Shown: piece after piece, positions 44,353-55,580 of the stretch | Layout of the letters: each line of letters begins with the position of its first letter | How positions within the stretch are numbered: the stretch's first letter is position 1 | Assembly: GCA_029204225.1 (NCBI GenBank) | Contig: CM055109.1 | Coordinates: forward strand, 39,128,844-39,192,843 | Length of the DNA: 64,000 nucleotides | Reading direction: 5' to 3' | From: Diphasiastrum complanatum | Taxonomy: Eukaryota; Streptophyta; Lycopodiopsida; Lycopodiales; Lycopodiaceae | Notes under the pieces: model-generated | What the model was told of the DNA's origin: nothing | What the model saw: the letters and a program-made list of their open reading frames with translations, nothing else | Database searches by the model: none | Translations under genes and position numbers: made by a program

Positions 44353-45142
44353 TGTAGTGGGTTTCTTTCCTATCCTAACCTCAATCCAAGATCCAAACAA
44401 CCTAGCATCAAAGAGTAGAAGTTAGTTGTCATGCGGAGGTTCGTTCCCATGAGAGCGATAGCATATCTCGGAATTCAGCATGAATGGATTCAAATCTACA
44501 TCTAACACTAACATCCATTAACACTACCAGTTAACACCACAACCATTAACACTACTTCCTCAATGATAATAGCTTACTCTTTCTCCCTCTCCCTTTCTCT
44601 CTTACAAAAAGTATAAGATCATGCAAACCCAATAACAATCAGATCCAACAATTAACAAATACAAAGAAAAGCATGAGAGATAGAGGAAAAGTGATAGAGA
44701 GCAAGGACATTCATAAATCCATTTCACAAGAGAACCAATCTGCTTTATTGCAATGAAGATATGTACATGTGTAGAAAACTCGAGTTGGTTCCTTTTTATA
44801 GTAGAGAGGAGGACCCTGGCCTCAAAATCCTATTGGTCCAATTCTGCCTCCCTAACTATTCAAATTTAAAAAAGAGTGGGAACCCATTCAATAGTTGGAG
44901 GGAACCAATTTGAATTTGAATTTGAACCAATTTTGGTGGGAGTCCCAACTTTATTCACTAACTTGACATTTAGGCCTGCGACATTAAAAGTCCCGCAAAA
45001 AAGACTAAAGTCCTTTTATTAACTTTCTAATTATCAAATAACTATGTGATCATCGGGTTGGACTTACACACATAGGGTGCCAAATCCCTCTCACTTACTA
45101 ACTAGGGTTAGGGTTGCCTTGAGATCTACAAACTCTCCAACA
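44353..45142 (-). repeat. 5' LTR of element R
   Basis: 790 bp, TGTTGGAGAG to CACTACA on the minus strand. It has a TATA box (CTATAAAAAGGAACC) at about 44787-44801, an A/T-rich upstream half, and a G/A-rich stretch (GAGAGAAAGGGAGAGGGAG) near 44585-44605. Confidence 0.7.
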
Positions 45143-46453
45143 AATCCATTGAGGACACATGTTGAAGCTCCACCTCCATAGCCATGACTTGCTCCCTCAC
45201 AAAGTGATATGCCACCTCAATATGCTTGCTCCTAGCATGAAAGATAGGATTGGTTGCCAACCTTTGGGTTGATAGATTGTCATGAAAGATGATTGGACTC
45301 TCTGAAAAATCCAGCAAGTGAAGATCCTTGATCATTCTCTTGATCCATAACATCTCAAGAGTTATATTGACATAGCATGTGCATCCAAAAGTTCTAAGAA
45401 ACTTGACATTCGGCCTCCTTTTGAATAGCATCTCAAAAGGTGTCCTTCCATCCAAAATAGCACTCGGCCACCTATTTCACAAGAAATTAGCACAAAACAA
45501 AGCTTGATCCCAAATGGCTTATCAAGATTAGCATTTAACCTTATGACTTTAGCACTTTCACATAAAGTTCTATTCTTCCTCTCGGCCACTCCATTTTGTT
45601 GTGGGGTACTTGGTGTTGTATACTCCCTCTTGATCCCATGCTCATCACAAAAAGCCTTGAACTTGGTAGATATGTACTCTCCACTATTGTCACTTGTTAA
45701 GCACTTGATCCTTGTGGAAAATTGGTTCTCCCTTGCATTCTTGAACTTAACAAAGACATCATACACTTCATCTTTGCTCTTTAGTAGATAGATCCAACAA
45801 AATCTACTAACATCATCAATGAAAGTTACATACATCTTAGCTCCACTATTGCTAGTTGTAGTAATTCCATGAATATCCGAATGTACAACTTAAAAAGGCT
45901 TTGTAGATCTAGATGTAGATCTAGCATAAGGTAGTCTATGTGACTTTGACAAAGCACAAGACTCACAAACAAGATTAATACTTTTTAAGGGACTTGGAAA
46001 AACTATCACAACTTGCTTCCTAGCCATTACCTCCAATGACTTGAAGTTGAGATGCCCCATCCTTCTATGCCAAACCTCTTGCCTCTTGCATAGGTATTTG
46101 CTCACTTGCCACAAATCCAACTTGGTTAGCAATAACACAAGCATTTAGTTTATACGATTTCCCTTGCTTTTACCTTTTGCAATCAAGATATCCTTCATTT
46201 TGATCATGCAAGCATCTCCATCAAACTCAACTTTGAAACCTTTACTTAGCAATTGACTCACACTAAGTAAACTCTTGGTAATGGATGGTATGAACAAAAC
46301 ATCCTTCAAATAAACATTCCTATTTGTAGAAAGAGAAATAGGAATTGTGCCAATCCCTTTGATTGCACACTCACCATCATTGGCCAGGTAGATCACCTTC
46401 TTGTCATCTCCATATGCCAACAAAGTAGTGAAGTACTCTTTGTGAAAAATCAT
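45143..46453 (-). pseudogene. Element L protease, integrase and RNase H tail
   Basis: The protease start reads WQINSGASSHM at 46470-46440 (catalytic Asp of DSGAS replaced by Asn), then LKDVLFIPSITKSLLSVSQL. The pre-integrase domain has WHRRMGHLNFKSLEVMARK and CESCALSKSHRLPY. The integrase core has YVTFIDDVSRFCWIYLL, CLTSDNSGEYISTKF and QQNGVAERKNRTLCE, so all three acidic positions are present. It then jumps from FGCTCYVNI within about 40 codons to RNase H sequence (NPIFHARSKHIEVAYHFVRE), with RT deleted. There are several frame breaks. Confidence 0.82.
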
Positions 46454-46489
46454 GTGTGAACTTGCTCCACTATTAATCTGCCATGGATC

Positions 46490-46910
46490 TGGATCTCCGG
46501 TATGACAAAAGGGCCAAAAGGGCTCTACACATGATCAAGATGAATGTTACTAATGAATTTTTCAAGGAAGTTGGTAAGTGTACTTCATCAAGTGAGTCTT
46601 GGGAAGCTTTGAAGAAGCTTTATGAGTCCAAGTCGACTTCTAGAGTGTTGACTCTAAGAAGACAAATCTTTCAATGTTTGCAAAAGAATGAAGAGAGTCC
46701 AAATGTTTTTTTTTTAAGTGAAAGCTTTGAATGATGAGCTATCTTGCATTGATGAGAGCATTAAGGAAGAAGAGCTTGTTCAAATGATTCTTAATGGTTT
46801 GTTGGATGCTCATGCTAACATTGTACAAAGTCTTTCCATTGAAATAACTTTGCAAATGATGATGCTTTTGAAATGTCTTCGTGTATGCTTGCTAATGATG
46901 GAAACTTGTT
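46490..46910 (+). pseudogene. Inverted gag block of element L
   Basis: The plus strand encodes the middle of a Copia gag (UBN2 type): RYDKRAKRALHMIKMNVTNE, SESWEALKKLYESKSTSR, a frame change, ALNDELSCIDESIKEEELVQ, MILNGLLDAHANIVQSLS. The same segment reads forward in element M (SRFALRCLKMNVSND, LNRELSSIGDKIQDNEFVQI). Its flanks on the minus strand are the gag N-terminus and the protease. No zinc knuckle is found, so some gag C-terminus was lost at the same event or later. Confidence 0.85.
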
Positions 46911-47058
46911 GTGTTGCTGACGTGTCCTCCAAACCTACAACAATATCCAAAACATCATTCATCTCAAGAAGGGAATCCATCATCACTTTCCACAATGAAT
47001 AGTTGCTTGAGGTAAGCCTATCATTGCCTTTCAACAGGTATTCACATGATGTTGCCAT
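46911..47058 (-). pseudogene. Element L gag N-terminus
   Basis: The ATG at 47058 opens MATSCEYLLKGNDRLTSSNY, then SLWKVMMDSLLEMNDVLDIV, the typical start of a Copia gag (a NYxxWK motif). It ends at about 46915, where homology jumps to the opposite strand. Confidence 0.8.
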
Positions 47059-48224
47059 GTTGCAATGATCTGATCCTTCTCTTCAACCTATTCCAATGAA
47101 CAAAGTACTATTTTGAAATACAACAAATGTTTCCAAAAAGAAATCACAAAGATATGGAACCTCTCAATTCTCTAGCACTTGTATTTAGCATATCAACACA
47201 TAGAATAGTGAAATCTTGATTAATCTATAATCTATCCTCAATCTAATGACTCTTGCCACTTCCTAAGATTGAAAAACACTCAAACGAAGGTCAGTAACCT
47301 CACAATCTAGAGATCCAATCAAAATTAGGATTTTGACAAAATCACAAAAAATTGATTATTTCAAAGTCTACATGCCATTACCAATAACTTGATATGCAAT
47401 ATTCTAGCCACCACATAGGCTTTATCCAACATGTCATGTGTGAAATCGGAATTCAACAAGTTCTATAACCCAAAATGATTTTTGATATACAAAAGATCCA
47501 ATCTACATATGCAAGAAACTCGATTTTTGGATAGAAGTCAATCTAGCATGCTCTAGCATTGATATCTTCACCAAATCCTTGATAGAAGTGCTTGATCCTT
47601 TCACAAACTGCAACCATGTGAAGAATTTGGTATCAATCAAGATCCAAATAACCTGATCTTTGGTTAGAAATAGACCAATTCTACCAATCCTGCCAATGTG
47701 AAAAAATCAACATCTACTCAAAGAAAGAGACGCAAACTCACTAAGAATCTGATCAAACATCAAACATAAGATATGATGAAGTTTTTGTCTGTACAAAAAT
47801 AGTAAGCTACCGTATTTCACATGTATGGATATGAAAATAGCATTTAATAAGCATTCTACACACAAATTTGCAAGATATCACAAGTAGAGTGCACCAATGG
47901 ATAGTAGAACCCAAAGACAACCATGATAAGCATGAATGAGAAAAGAGAGAGAGAATGTCTTCTCTTCCCATGAGTTACATCCTTTTATAACAGGTCCAAA
48001 CCTAAGTTTAAACTTTGGTTTCCCTCCATAATGAAAACCCTACTATATTTGTGACTAGATTCAATGTAACTACTACTCAAATTGAATCCCTCCGAAACTC
48101 GTGTTCTATAGTTTCCTACACTTTCCAAAAGTGTTTATTCAAAATGCTTTTAGACTAATATAGCTTTGAAAAGTCAAACTCTAAGTCTAATATGAAAATT
48201 GGCCTCAATTGCCAAATATACAAA
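47059..48224. other. Unassigned; possible leader and 5' LTR of L
   Basis: No coding. Read on the minus strand there is a TATA-like TTATAAAAGGATG near 47985-47998 followed by CT-rich sequence, as in an LTR. It does not match the LTR of R, and no primer site was found. Confidence 0.35.
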
Positions 48225-48685
48225 TATGACCAAAATAGCAAAACTAGTTGAAATCTTTCACATATGCCACTTGGCATTATTTTATTGGTAGGAAAAGTTA
48301 TTTCACATGGGTAGGAGTGATCTCACACATGTGTAGGACTTCTCACATGAAAACATCAGTAGTAGGTGAGATCCCACTTGTAGTACATATTTGTGCAAGT
48401 CCCTATAAATTAGAAAAATTGTCTCATATCGAGGGAGGTGGCTATAAGTTAGGAATATTGGACCATGGTGCCATATTGATGATTATTGGTGGATCCTATG
48501 ATGACTAGGCACTCTCACATGTGCCAAATCAACTAAGTCAGTAGCAGCTCTTGTGTATATATAGAGCCTCATTTGGCCATAATTAACAAGCAAGTGAAAT
48601 CTTGGTTTTGGAGCATTCTTGAGTAATTTCACTATTTGTCTTGTGATTTTATGCTTCTATTGGATTCTAATCTTAGTGTACTTCA
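48225..48685 (+). repeat. 5' LTR of element M (shortened)
   Basis: It ends TTAGTGTACTTCA at 48685. TATATATAGAGCC (48556-48568) is a TATA box. Its upstream edge is unclear because similarity to the 3' LTR fades left of 48262. Confidence 0.75.
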
Positions 48686-49397
48686 TTATTTGCTGGGTCC
48701 ATACTCTGAAAAAAAAAATTCACATGTGTGGAACCAGCAAGTCATAATTGATTGTTCACGGTTAGATTTGTTGATGTAGAATTGATCTAATGAGCTCTAA
48801 TCTTGTGTATATTGGTAGATCAATTGAATCTAACACCAAATCACTCTTATGGATGAGATTTGGATCCATTCTTGGTCCTCATTATCTCTTGAGGTAGCGA
48901 GTTTGAATGGATAGAAAGAATCAATATTTTTGCACTAGATCTTGTTGTGGGCTACAGGTGTACTTTCCACATGTGTGTGGCCATACAGAACCAGTTCTGA
49001 GCAATAAAAATTTCAGTTTGGTACAATATATGCTTCATACACCCAAAACTAGTCAATCTGGTGCATTCTTTCAAGCTTTCTAATGCATTGTTTCTATTCA
49101 ATTGATTTGTTCTTGGTCTAGATCAGTCATATAGCTGAGTTAAAGCTTGATTCAAGTACATTAAAGCTGATTCTTTGATGTTTTGAGTGTGCATTGAAGT
49201 TGAGAGAGAAATATTGCCAAAAACCATAGATTTAGGAGTGATTTTGCAAGTGTCAGACTAAAATCTATATATCCATCATTCTAGATTTGTTCAAGAGTGA
49301 TAGGATTGGGTCTACAAGCTTATTCATTGCTAGAAGACACTATAGGTTTAGATCTCTAAGTGAAACCGTATAAGTTTCAAGTGCTTTTTCACTAAAA

Positions 49398-50057
49398 ATG
49401 GCATCAATGGGTGGTTTTTTGCTTGAAGCCAATGAAAGGCTCACATCCACTAATCATGCTATTTGGAAAGTTAAAATGGAGTCTTTGTTAGTACTTCATG
49501 ATCTTTATGACATTGTTTTTTATGTGGAAGAAGAACCTCAAGGTGGTCAAGAATTAGTAAAGTACAAGAAGAGATCTAGATTTGCACTACGTTGCTTAAA
49601 GATGAATGTAAGTAATGACCGATTGAAAGAAATCTCAGCTTGTAGCTCATCCAAAGAGGCATGGGATTCACTAAAATCTATTTATGAATCCAAAATTACT
49701 TCAAGAATACTCATGCTAAGAAACCAAATACTTTAAAGCATGAAAGGAAGTAATGAAAGTGTCCAAGATTATGTTCTTAGGATCAAATATTTGAATAGAG
49801 AGTTATCTTCTATAGGTGATAAGATCCAAGACAATGAGTTTGTTCAAATCATCTTGAATGGATTAGAAAATCAACATTCTAATCTAGTTCAAACTTTTTC
49901 AATTCAAGATCTACTTCCTAGTATAGAAAAGCTTCATAGTGCGCTTGTATTTGAGGAGAGTAGAATGCTTCATATCAAAAATAGGATTGGTTCCTTATCT
50001 TTGAATGATGGTGATGAAAAGGCTAACTTTTCTTCCATCTTCAGATTGTATTGCTGA
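49398..50057 (+). pseudogene. Element M Copia gag with one premature stop
   Basis: A single frame of 219 codons, interrupted only by TAA at 49734. It reads MASMGGFLLEANERLTSTNH, AIWKVKMESLL, LRCLKMNVSNDRLKEI, SSSKEAWDSLKSIYESK, then ESVQDYVLRIKYLNRELSS and QIILNGLENQHSNLVQTFS. This is the UBN2-type Copia gag. The CCHC knuckle is missing: coding turns at about 50050 into the pol C-terminus. Confidence 0.85.
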
Positions 50058-50155
50058 TATAACTTACCAAGTCATTGGCAAATGATCCATTTGTAAAGTT
50101 AAGATTAGCACTTGGAGTTGTAGATAGATGCATGTTAGATTTACCAAGCTAGATT
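50058..50155 (+). pseudogene. Element M pol C-terminal stub
   Basis: A frame to the stop at about 50155 reads LTKSLANDPFVKLRLALGVV, then DRCMLDLPS. This is the familiar Copia RNase H end (D-I-x-TK-x-L, then a Leu-Gly-Val tail). It abuts gag, showing an internal deletion of everything between. Confidence 0.7.
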
Positions 50156-50166
50156 TTGAGGAGGAG

Positions 50167-50771
50167 TGTGAAATTGTCAAAGATCTAGGCCAAATCTATG
50201 TACATAACATAAATGCACATGTGTGGAGCCTATTCCCACGTGTGACATAAATGCACTTGTCATTTAGAATAGTCATATAGGTTGTACATATCATTTTATT
50301 TGAGATCTAGTGGCTAAAATGGCCAAAATCTAGTTTTCTAGCTATATGCCACTTGGCATCATTTTATTGGTAGGAAAAGATATTTCACATGGGCAGGAGT
50401 GATCTCACACGTGTGTAGGATTGCTCACACGTGTGAAAACATCAATACTAGGTGATATCCCACTTGTAGTAGATATTTGTGCAAGTCCCTATAAATTAGG
50501 AAAATTGCCTCAAATTAAGGGAGGTGGCTATAAGTTAGGAATATTGGAACATGTGCCATATTGATGATTATTGGTGGATCCTATGATGACTAGGAACTCT
50601 CACACGTGCCAAATTAGCTGAGTCAGAAACAACTCTTGTTTATATATAGAGCCTCATTTGGCCATAATCAACAAGCCAGTAAAATCTTGATTTTGGAGCA
50701 TTTCTTGACTAATTTCACTATTTGTCTTGTGATTTTATGCTTCTATTGGATTCTAATCTTAGTGTACTTCA
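50167..50771 (+). repeat. 3' LTR of element M with four CACGTG boxes
   Basis: 605 bp from TGTGAAATTG to TTAGTGTACTTCA. CACGTG occurs at 50237, 50408, 50428 and 50603; the 5' LTR has CACATG where it can be aligned. The TATA box TATATATAGAGCC lies near 50642-50654. Confidence 0.8.
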
Positions 50772-50849
50772 AAAATATGACAAAGGACATTATGCAAAAA
50801 TGCCGATGTGCCTAGTGTAGGACAACCAAGTTTTCAGAAAACTTTTGCA

Positions 50850-51184
50850 TTCATTTCAAATACAAAAAATTGGAGAAGTTGCTTACAAGCTCGAATTCAA
50901 TAATTTTGTTAAACTTCATCTAATTTTTCATGGAAACTTAAGCGTTGTTTAGATGATGCAGATAGCCTTGTGCAAAGTAATTTGGTTGAGTTGGAAGAGG
51001 TGGATCCTCAATGGATAGGGATAGGAAAGAGTTTGGACAAATAGAAATATCATTTGAGAAGTCGAGTGATTCCTAAATGCTTGGTTGCATGGGAAGGGTG
51101 TACCTCATGAAGATGCGACTTGGGAGTTACTTGATTCTTTGAAGAAAAAATTCTTGATTGATGAGTCTTAGAGAGGGAAGACAA
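50850..51184 (+). pseudogene. Fragment S: Ty3/Gypsy integrase C-terminus and chromodomain
   Basis: Across frame breaks the plus strand reads KIGEVAYKLEF, KLHLIFH, then LDDADSLVQSNLVELEEVDP and WLHGKGVPHEDATWELLDSL, the order integrase GPF-YxLxLP tail, HxxFHVS, chromodomain. A purine tract (GAGAGGGAAGACAA, ending at 51184) precedes a TGTTACACCC that looks like an LTR start. The rest of the element is absent; M lies directly upstream. Confidence 0.65.
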
Positions 51185-52230
51185 TGTTACACCCTTTTGG
51201 GTTAACGTGCCAAATGATCGATTCTAAAGTCATGGAACTTGATGGTTTTAGAATATTGATTGTGAAACCTTAATTTGTTATTGACATTATGTGGGTCAAT
51301 ATGGGTGGATCAATTTGTTATGTCCTAATTGGATGCAGGAGACTCAAGGATGAAGTTCTGTTTGAATTTGAAAAAAAGAGGGAATAGTTTCTAGTCAAGA
51401 TTCACTCATTCATAAGAGTGGAGATAGAATGTTTCTGGAGATAAATGAGTGACTAGTCTACTAGTTATAGGCGATCAATTAGTGTGAAGTCTTTCTCCTC
51501 TAAAATCTGTTGCGTGATAGACCAATACATGGCACATGCAAAGTCTTTCATGAAGTAAAAGATGATAATTGGCTGCAAGTTTTGGATGATTCGTAGAATG
51601 GAAAATGTGAGCAAGTCCTTATGTTGGACTCTAAGGAGAATAATTTTGATCGGGTAAATGCCACCAAGGGCAAGTCAATCCCCAGCCAATGTGATGCAAG
51701 AGTCCTTGTGGAGGCGAGTACGCCTCATGATTCTACCACACAAGTACTTCTCATGACTCCATCACCCATGAGAGAATCAAATGTAGAACAATGGCTCGTA
51801 TTGAAATGTTGTGACCTTGGTTGGGTGGAGAAGTGGATAGAGAACCCTATGGTAAAAATGGTGGTGTCAGCATCCTAGATGTAATGGCATGTAAGAATAT
51901 CTATTGCTAAGTTTTCTCATATCATTATCAAGATCACGATCTGCATTTTGCATGAGGAGGAGATGAGAGCTTTCGTCTCAACATTATGGGCAACTTTGCT
52001 TGTTTATTTAATTCTTTTATGCTTATGGTTCTAAATGAAGCTAATATAATATTTGTGCATGTACGATTGAGGTTGAGTAAATCTGAATTTTCTTGTTATA
52101 TTGTAGTAGATCGGGTTGATATGAACATTGTACAATGACAATGGTTTAGAGTTGTGAATTGTTTAAATGAGATTGTTTATCTATCTATCTAATGTGCGTG
52201 TGGGTGTAATATGAAATAGCATAAACAATC
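51185..52230 (+). repeat. Possible 3' LTR of fragment S
   Basis: It begins TGTTACACCC after a purine tract. There is no second copy in the window and no clear end. The open frame 51621-51878 inside it has no domain. Confidence 0.35.
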
Positions 52231-53987
52231 TCATTGTGCATAATATACATCCACCAACAATGGAACATTTTTTTTTTCAAGAGATTCAACAACAAAGACC
52301 ATCAATTTATGGCTGTACCCATGAAGATCACAAAACTTCTACACATGTTCAAAGTGTGTGATCTCACTAGTTTATATGAAAGAAGAGTAGAACTAAGAAA
52401 TATAGAAATAGAAGAAATTTGAAAATTTGATCAAGTTTGAGGGTCATATCAAGTACATTATTAGCTACTTTAAGGTTATTCTATTATTATTGTGCACATG
52501 ACTTTCGAAATCCTTCAGATAACTGAAAAAATTCTACACTTGAGCATCAATCTGAAGCTGATTGAAATGCTTTGATTAAAGTGCCTCATGAAATAATAGT
52601 TCCACCCAATGATATTCATGATGAGAGTTGTCATTTCTTCTTGCTAACTTTCATTACTCTCCCTGCATGTTGAAGAAGTAGCATTGCATGTGAATACAAG
52701 ATCTCATGCAACTTCTTGACTGGTCTCCATAGCCTTGTGCCCTTTGTCCATAACATTGGCGTCTACCAGAGAAGAAACTATTCCATCCTATGGTGAATTC
52801 ATAGGAGTACTTAACCACCCCATTGATATGGTGGGTAGTAAATTCTGCATATAGCTAGCATAAATTATGATCCAGAAAATAGGTATTGCCAGGTGATATG
52901 TCTGTACACATAAAAACTACTTTCAGGCATTAGTTGCTCATAAAAAAGGATTTGTTAGTTGATTTATCACACAGAAGCAAAGAAAACCTGGCTCTTCCAC
53001 ATCGATATTGCTACTGACAGATGGCAAGCGATGTCAAAAAAGCTCTGAAACCTAAAACATTCACTTTAAGACCTGATTCCCCTGAAGAACTTGATCAATT
53101 GAAGCAGGGCTATGCAAACTTGATCAACTTGAACAAGGATCAAAAGAGAGCAACCAGCACAAATTTGAGTAGATTTTGATATTCAAATTGCTCAAAACTC
53201 CTAATTTTCTGGCCCTTCCTCAGCGAATAGACACACAAAAACCCCAACTGTATTGTCTAAAATCTACTTTCTCTAACGCTGCACCAAGAATCTGCTACAG
53301 CAGTCTCACTCTATCCCAATTCCCAGTGTTTTCCTTAGCTAAAGCTGCTCAGAACTTGACTCCGAAGCTTGTTTTATGCTAGTCTTACTGGCGCAACAGA
53401 TAATTCTGTAGCTTTGTACTAAAAGTTCAAACCCTTTTAACAAAAATCTACTGCTGCAGGCCGCTGCTACCTGCTCAACCCACTTTGAGACTACAAGTCA
53501 CCAATGTATAAAAGATCCACATGATAAGACGGCTCTGGCGTTTTAATGACTATCGGAATTTCGAAGGCCAATCCCCGAGTCCCCGCCCGTGTGCCTGTTG
53601 TTCCATGGCTGCGAAGGCAAGAGAGGGCCGAATCTCCTCAGGTGCCTAGTTTGCTGCTCGGCCTGGTACCAATAGTTGGATGAGCGTTGTGGCACGGAGG
53701 CAGCTGGCTATGCACACAATACAATCATGCACCCAGGGATCAACATCACACATCCCTCTAACAGAACGGGGCTTACTCTCTCACCATTGCCACCCATTTT
53801 TCTCTCTTTTCTTTTTGATATTACGAATGTATGTATTTTTCTTTCTTTTCTTTCTGATATTAGGAATGTATGTATATATCTTCCAGAATAGTGTAGCTCT
53901 GAAGCTGTCAAAACTCATTCAGGTTTGGTTTTTGAGCCATTTCTGTTTGGGTTCAGGTGGGCTACAATTTGGGAGGACAAACAATTT
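52231..53987. other. No clear gene; one small open frame
   Basis: Mostly unassigned. ATG at 53021 opens a 52-codon frame to 53179 (MASDVKKALKPKTFTLRPDS) with a charged, protein-like text that I do not recognise; it could be the start of a decayed gag or a host exon. A duplicated TTTTCTTTCTGATATTA-type phrase lies near 53811-53865. Confidence 0.25.
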
Positions 53988-55093
53988 TTACAAAGCCAGA
54001 AAATTAGAACACCCACAGCGGCTGATTGTTTGTTGCTGCCATTTACAAACCTCCTGTCCTGAATCCAATCCCGATTGGTCTGTCATCCGTCTACAGCCTT
54101 CTTTTTCGAACAGCACATGATATCGAGTGTCTGTGAGTCTGGCTACTGACAGCAGGTTCTTAGGTGAATTGGGAACATGCAAGACGTTGCGCAGGTTCAC
54201 ACTCTTGTCTTGCCCAAGCCATATGCGAATGAAGCCTCTTCCTATCGCATCAATCACGCCTTTATCCCCATCATGATCTCCTTACCACTGAGCATCAGGT
54301 AGGTGATGAAGGCATCACGATTATTTGTGATATGGGACGTAGCTGCAGAATCAAGATACCAGTACGGGTCTGCATCAACGATTTGTCTCTCGGCTTTCAG
54401 CTTTACGTCGATGATCTCATTAGAATCAAACGATAAGTTATCTGACTGGGTGTCAAATAGTTCCAGGGAGTTCCAACTCTCGTTAGCCATCATAGCAAAT
54501 GCATCGGTGGTCTCCTACACTTCATCAACTAAGTTGGTTGATCTAGACTTCTCCTCTGCATGTCAGCTTTCTTTTTGTTGCATTCACGAGCGAAGTGCCC
54601 TGGCCGATCATAGTAGTAACATTTCTTGTCAGATTTCTCTGGCCATGCTTTCTTCTTGAAGTCCTTCCCTTGCTGACTCGATTGCCCTCCTTCTGTATTT
54701 GATTTTTGGTTCTTGATCCCCATTGAAGCTACTCAAGAGTGCCATTTCGTCCTGTGCTGGATTGACCTTCCGCCTACTCTCTTCTTGTATGAGCCTCTGA
54801 GTGATAAACTCCATGTCGTATCCTCAAATCCATCGAGCATCATGACCAGTGGATCATAGATGGATGGGAGACTCGTGATCAAACTGTATATAAGCTGTTG
54901 CTTGTCAACCACCGCACCGGCCGCGATCAGCTATCTTCCAATGTCCTTAATTTTCTCCACATGGTCTCTCATTGAATCACCCTCACTCATCTTGGTGTTT
55001 GTTAGCTGCCTCTGCAGCATTAGAATGCTTGAGAAACCTTTAGCTTGAAAGCTACCAAGAACTGCATCCCATACCCCCTTCGCTGTCTCCTGA
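53988..55093 (-). pseudogene. Fragment N: Ty1/Copia gag, zinc knuckle, protease
   Basis: Minus strand, right to left: gag (GVWDAVLGSFQAKGFSSIL, LTNTKMSEGDSMRDHVEKIK, then LIYSLITSLPSIYDPLVMML), a knuckle CYYYDRPGHFARECN with the second Cys changed to Tyr, the protease start YWYLDSAATSHITN, and the pre-integrase strand LRNVLHVPNSPKNLLSVARL. Frames change several times. Gag is cut at 55094 by an LTR of another element (O), and pol is absent beyond 53988. Confidence 0.8.
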
Positions 55094-55567
55094 TGTTATG
55101 GCCATATTCGGTTAAGGACCTGAAATAGTCCTAATATGGTAGACTGGCCCTCCGGTATTGGAGGTTGTTGGTCACGCCATGATTTAATGTCAAGGCCAGT
55201 TTGTGACTAATAACCTTGAGAGGACCCAGACACTCTAATTGAGACATATGGAGTATTGCATGTCTGTGTGACGGATATAGGCAAAAGGACTGCATGAAGA
55301 GATGTGATCTATTTATAGTTGACTTGCATGGGGGTTGCATGATTTCATGCACAAAGACTCTACTCTCTATATAATGAGGTGTGGATTCTCCCGTCGACAT
55401 ATTGGATTTAGCTCACCAATTTCTCTCTTCTCCTCTTGTTTCACATGGCATGGCTTGGGGGCTAGATCCAGGTTTGATCTAGGTTTGGATGGGCGGTTTG
55501 GTTCCATTGTCTCTTTTATTGTGTTCTCCTATCCTCATCTTAGGGGCAATCCTTTAGGGTCTTTACA
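55094..55567 (+). repeat. LTR O with adjoining primer site
   Basis: 474 bp from TGTTATGGCC to GGGTCTTTACA, with a TATA box (CTATATAATGAGG) near 55366-55378. It interrupts the gag of N. It is followed at once by a primer site, so it is a 5' LTR, but no coding region of its element could be identified downstream. Confidence 0.7.
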
Positions 55568-55568
55568 T

Positions 55569-55580
55569 TGATATCAGAGC
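55569..55580 (+). other. Primer-binding site after LTR O
   Basis: TGATATCAGAGC, one mismatch from the initiator-tRNA-Met complement, one base inside the LTR end. Confidence 0.75.

Larger units (their letters stand above)
43262..45142 (-). mobile_element. Element R: non-coding LTR element with tRNA-Asp-type primer site
   Basis: On the minus strand: 5' LTR (45142 down to 44353, TGTTGGAGAG to CCCACTACA), a primer site, an internal region of about 950 bp with three 200-bp tandem repeats and no coding, a purine-rich tract (43353-43375, including GGTGGGGGATAC), then 91 bp of 3' LTR (43262-43352, starting TGTTGGAGGG). The two LTR starts match along 91 bp. The primer site type is that of Tat/Athila/Ogre-related Gypsy elements, so R may be a LARD-like derivative of that group. 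It lies against Copia element L and may be inserted in it. Confidence 0.7.
45143..47058 (-). mobile_element. Element L: Ty1/Copia with inverted gag block and deleted RT
   Basis: On the minus strand: gag N-terminus (47058 to about 46915), a plus-strand-reading gag block (about 46490-46910), protease, GAG-pre-integrase, integrase, then RNase H tail (45143-45300) with the whole RT missing. Gag is homologous to that of element M, which gives the normal order for comparison. LTRs of L are not clearly identified; the 47100-48070 region contains a minus-strand TATA (TTATAAAAGGATG) and could hold its 5' LTR and leader. Confidence 0.75.
48225..50771 (+). mobile_element. Element M: gag-only Ty1/Copia element
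   Basis: A direct repeat of about 425 bp (48262-48685 and 50344-50771) forms its LTRs; the 3' LTR begins at about 50167 after the purine tract GAGGAGGAG and the 5' LTR is shortened. Between them lie a 700-bp leader, a gag gene, and only the last 33 or so residues of pol, joined directly to gag. Protease, integrase and RT are absent, so M is a deletion derivative. No clear primer site follows the 5' LTR. Confidence 0.85.
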
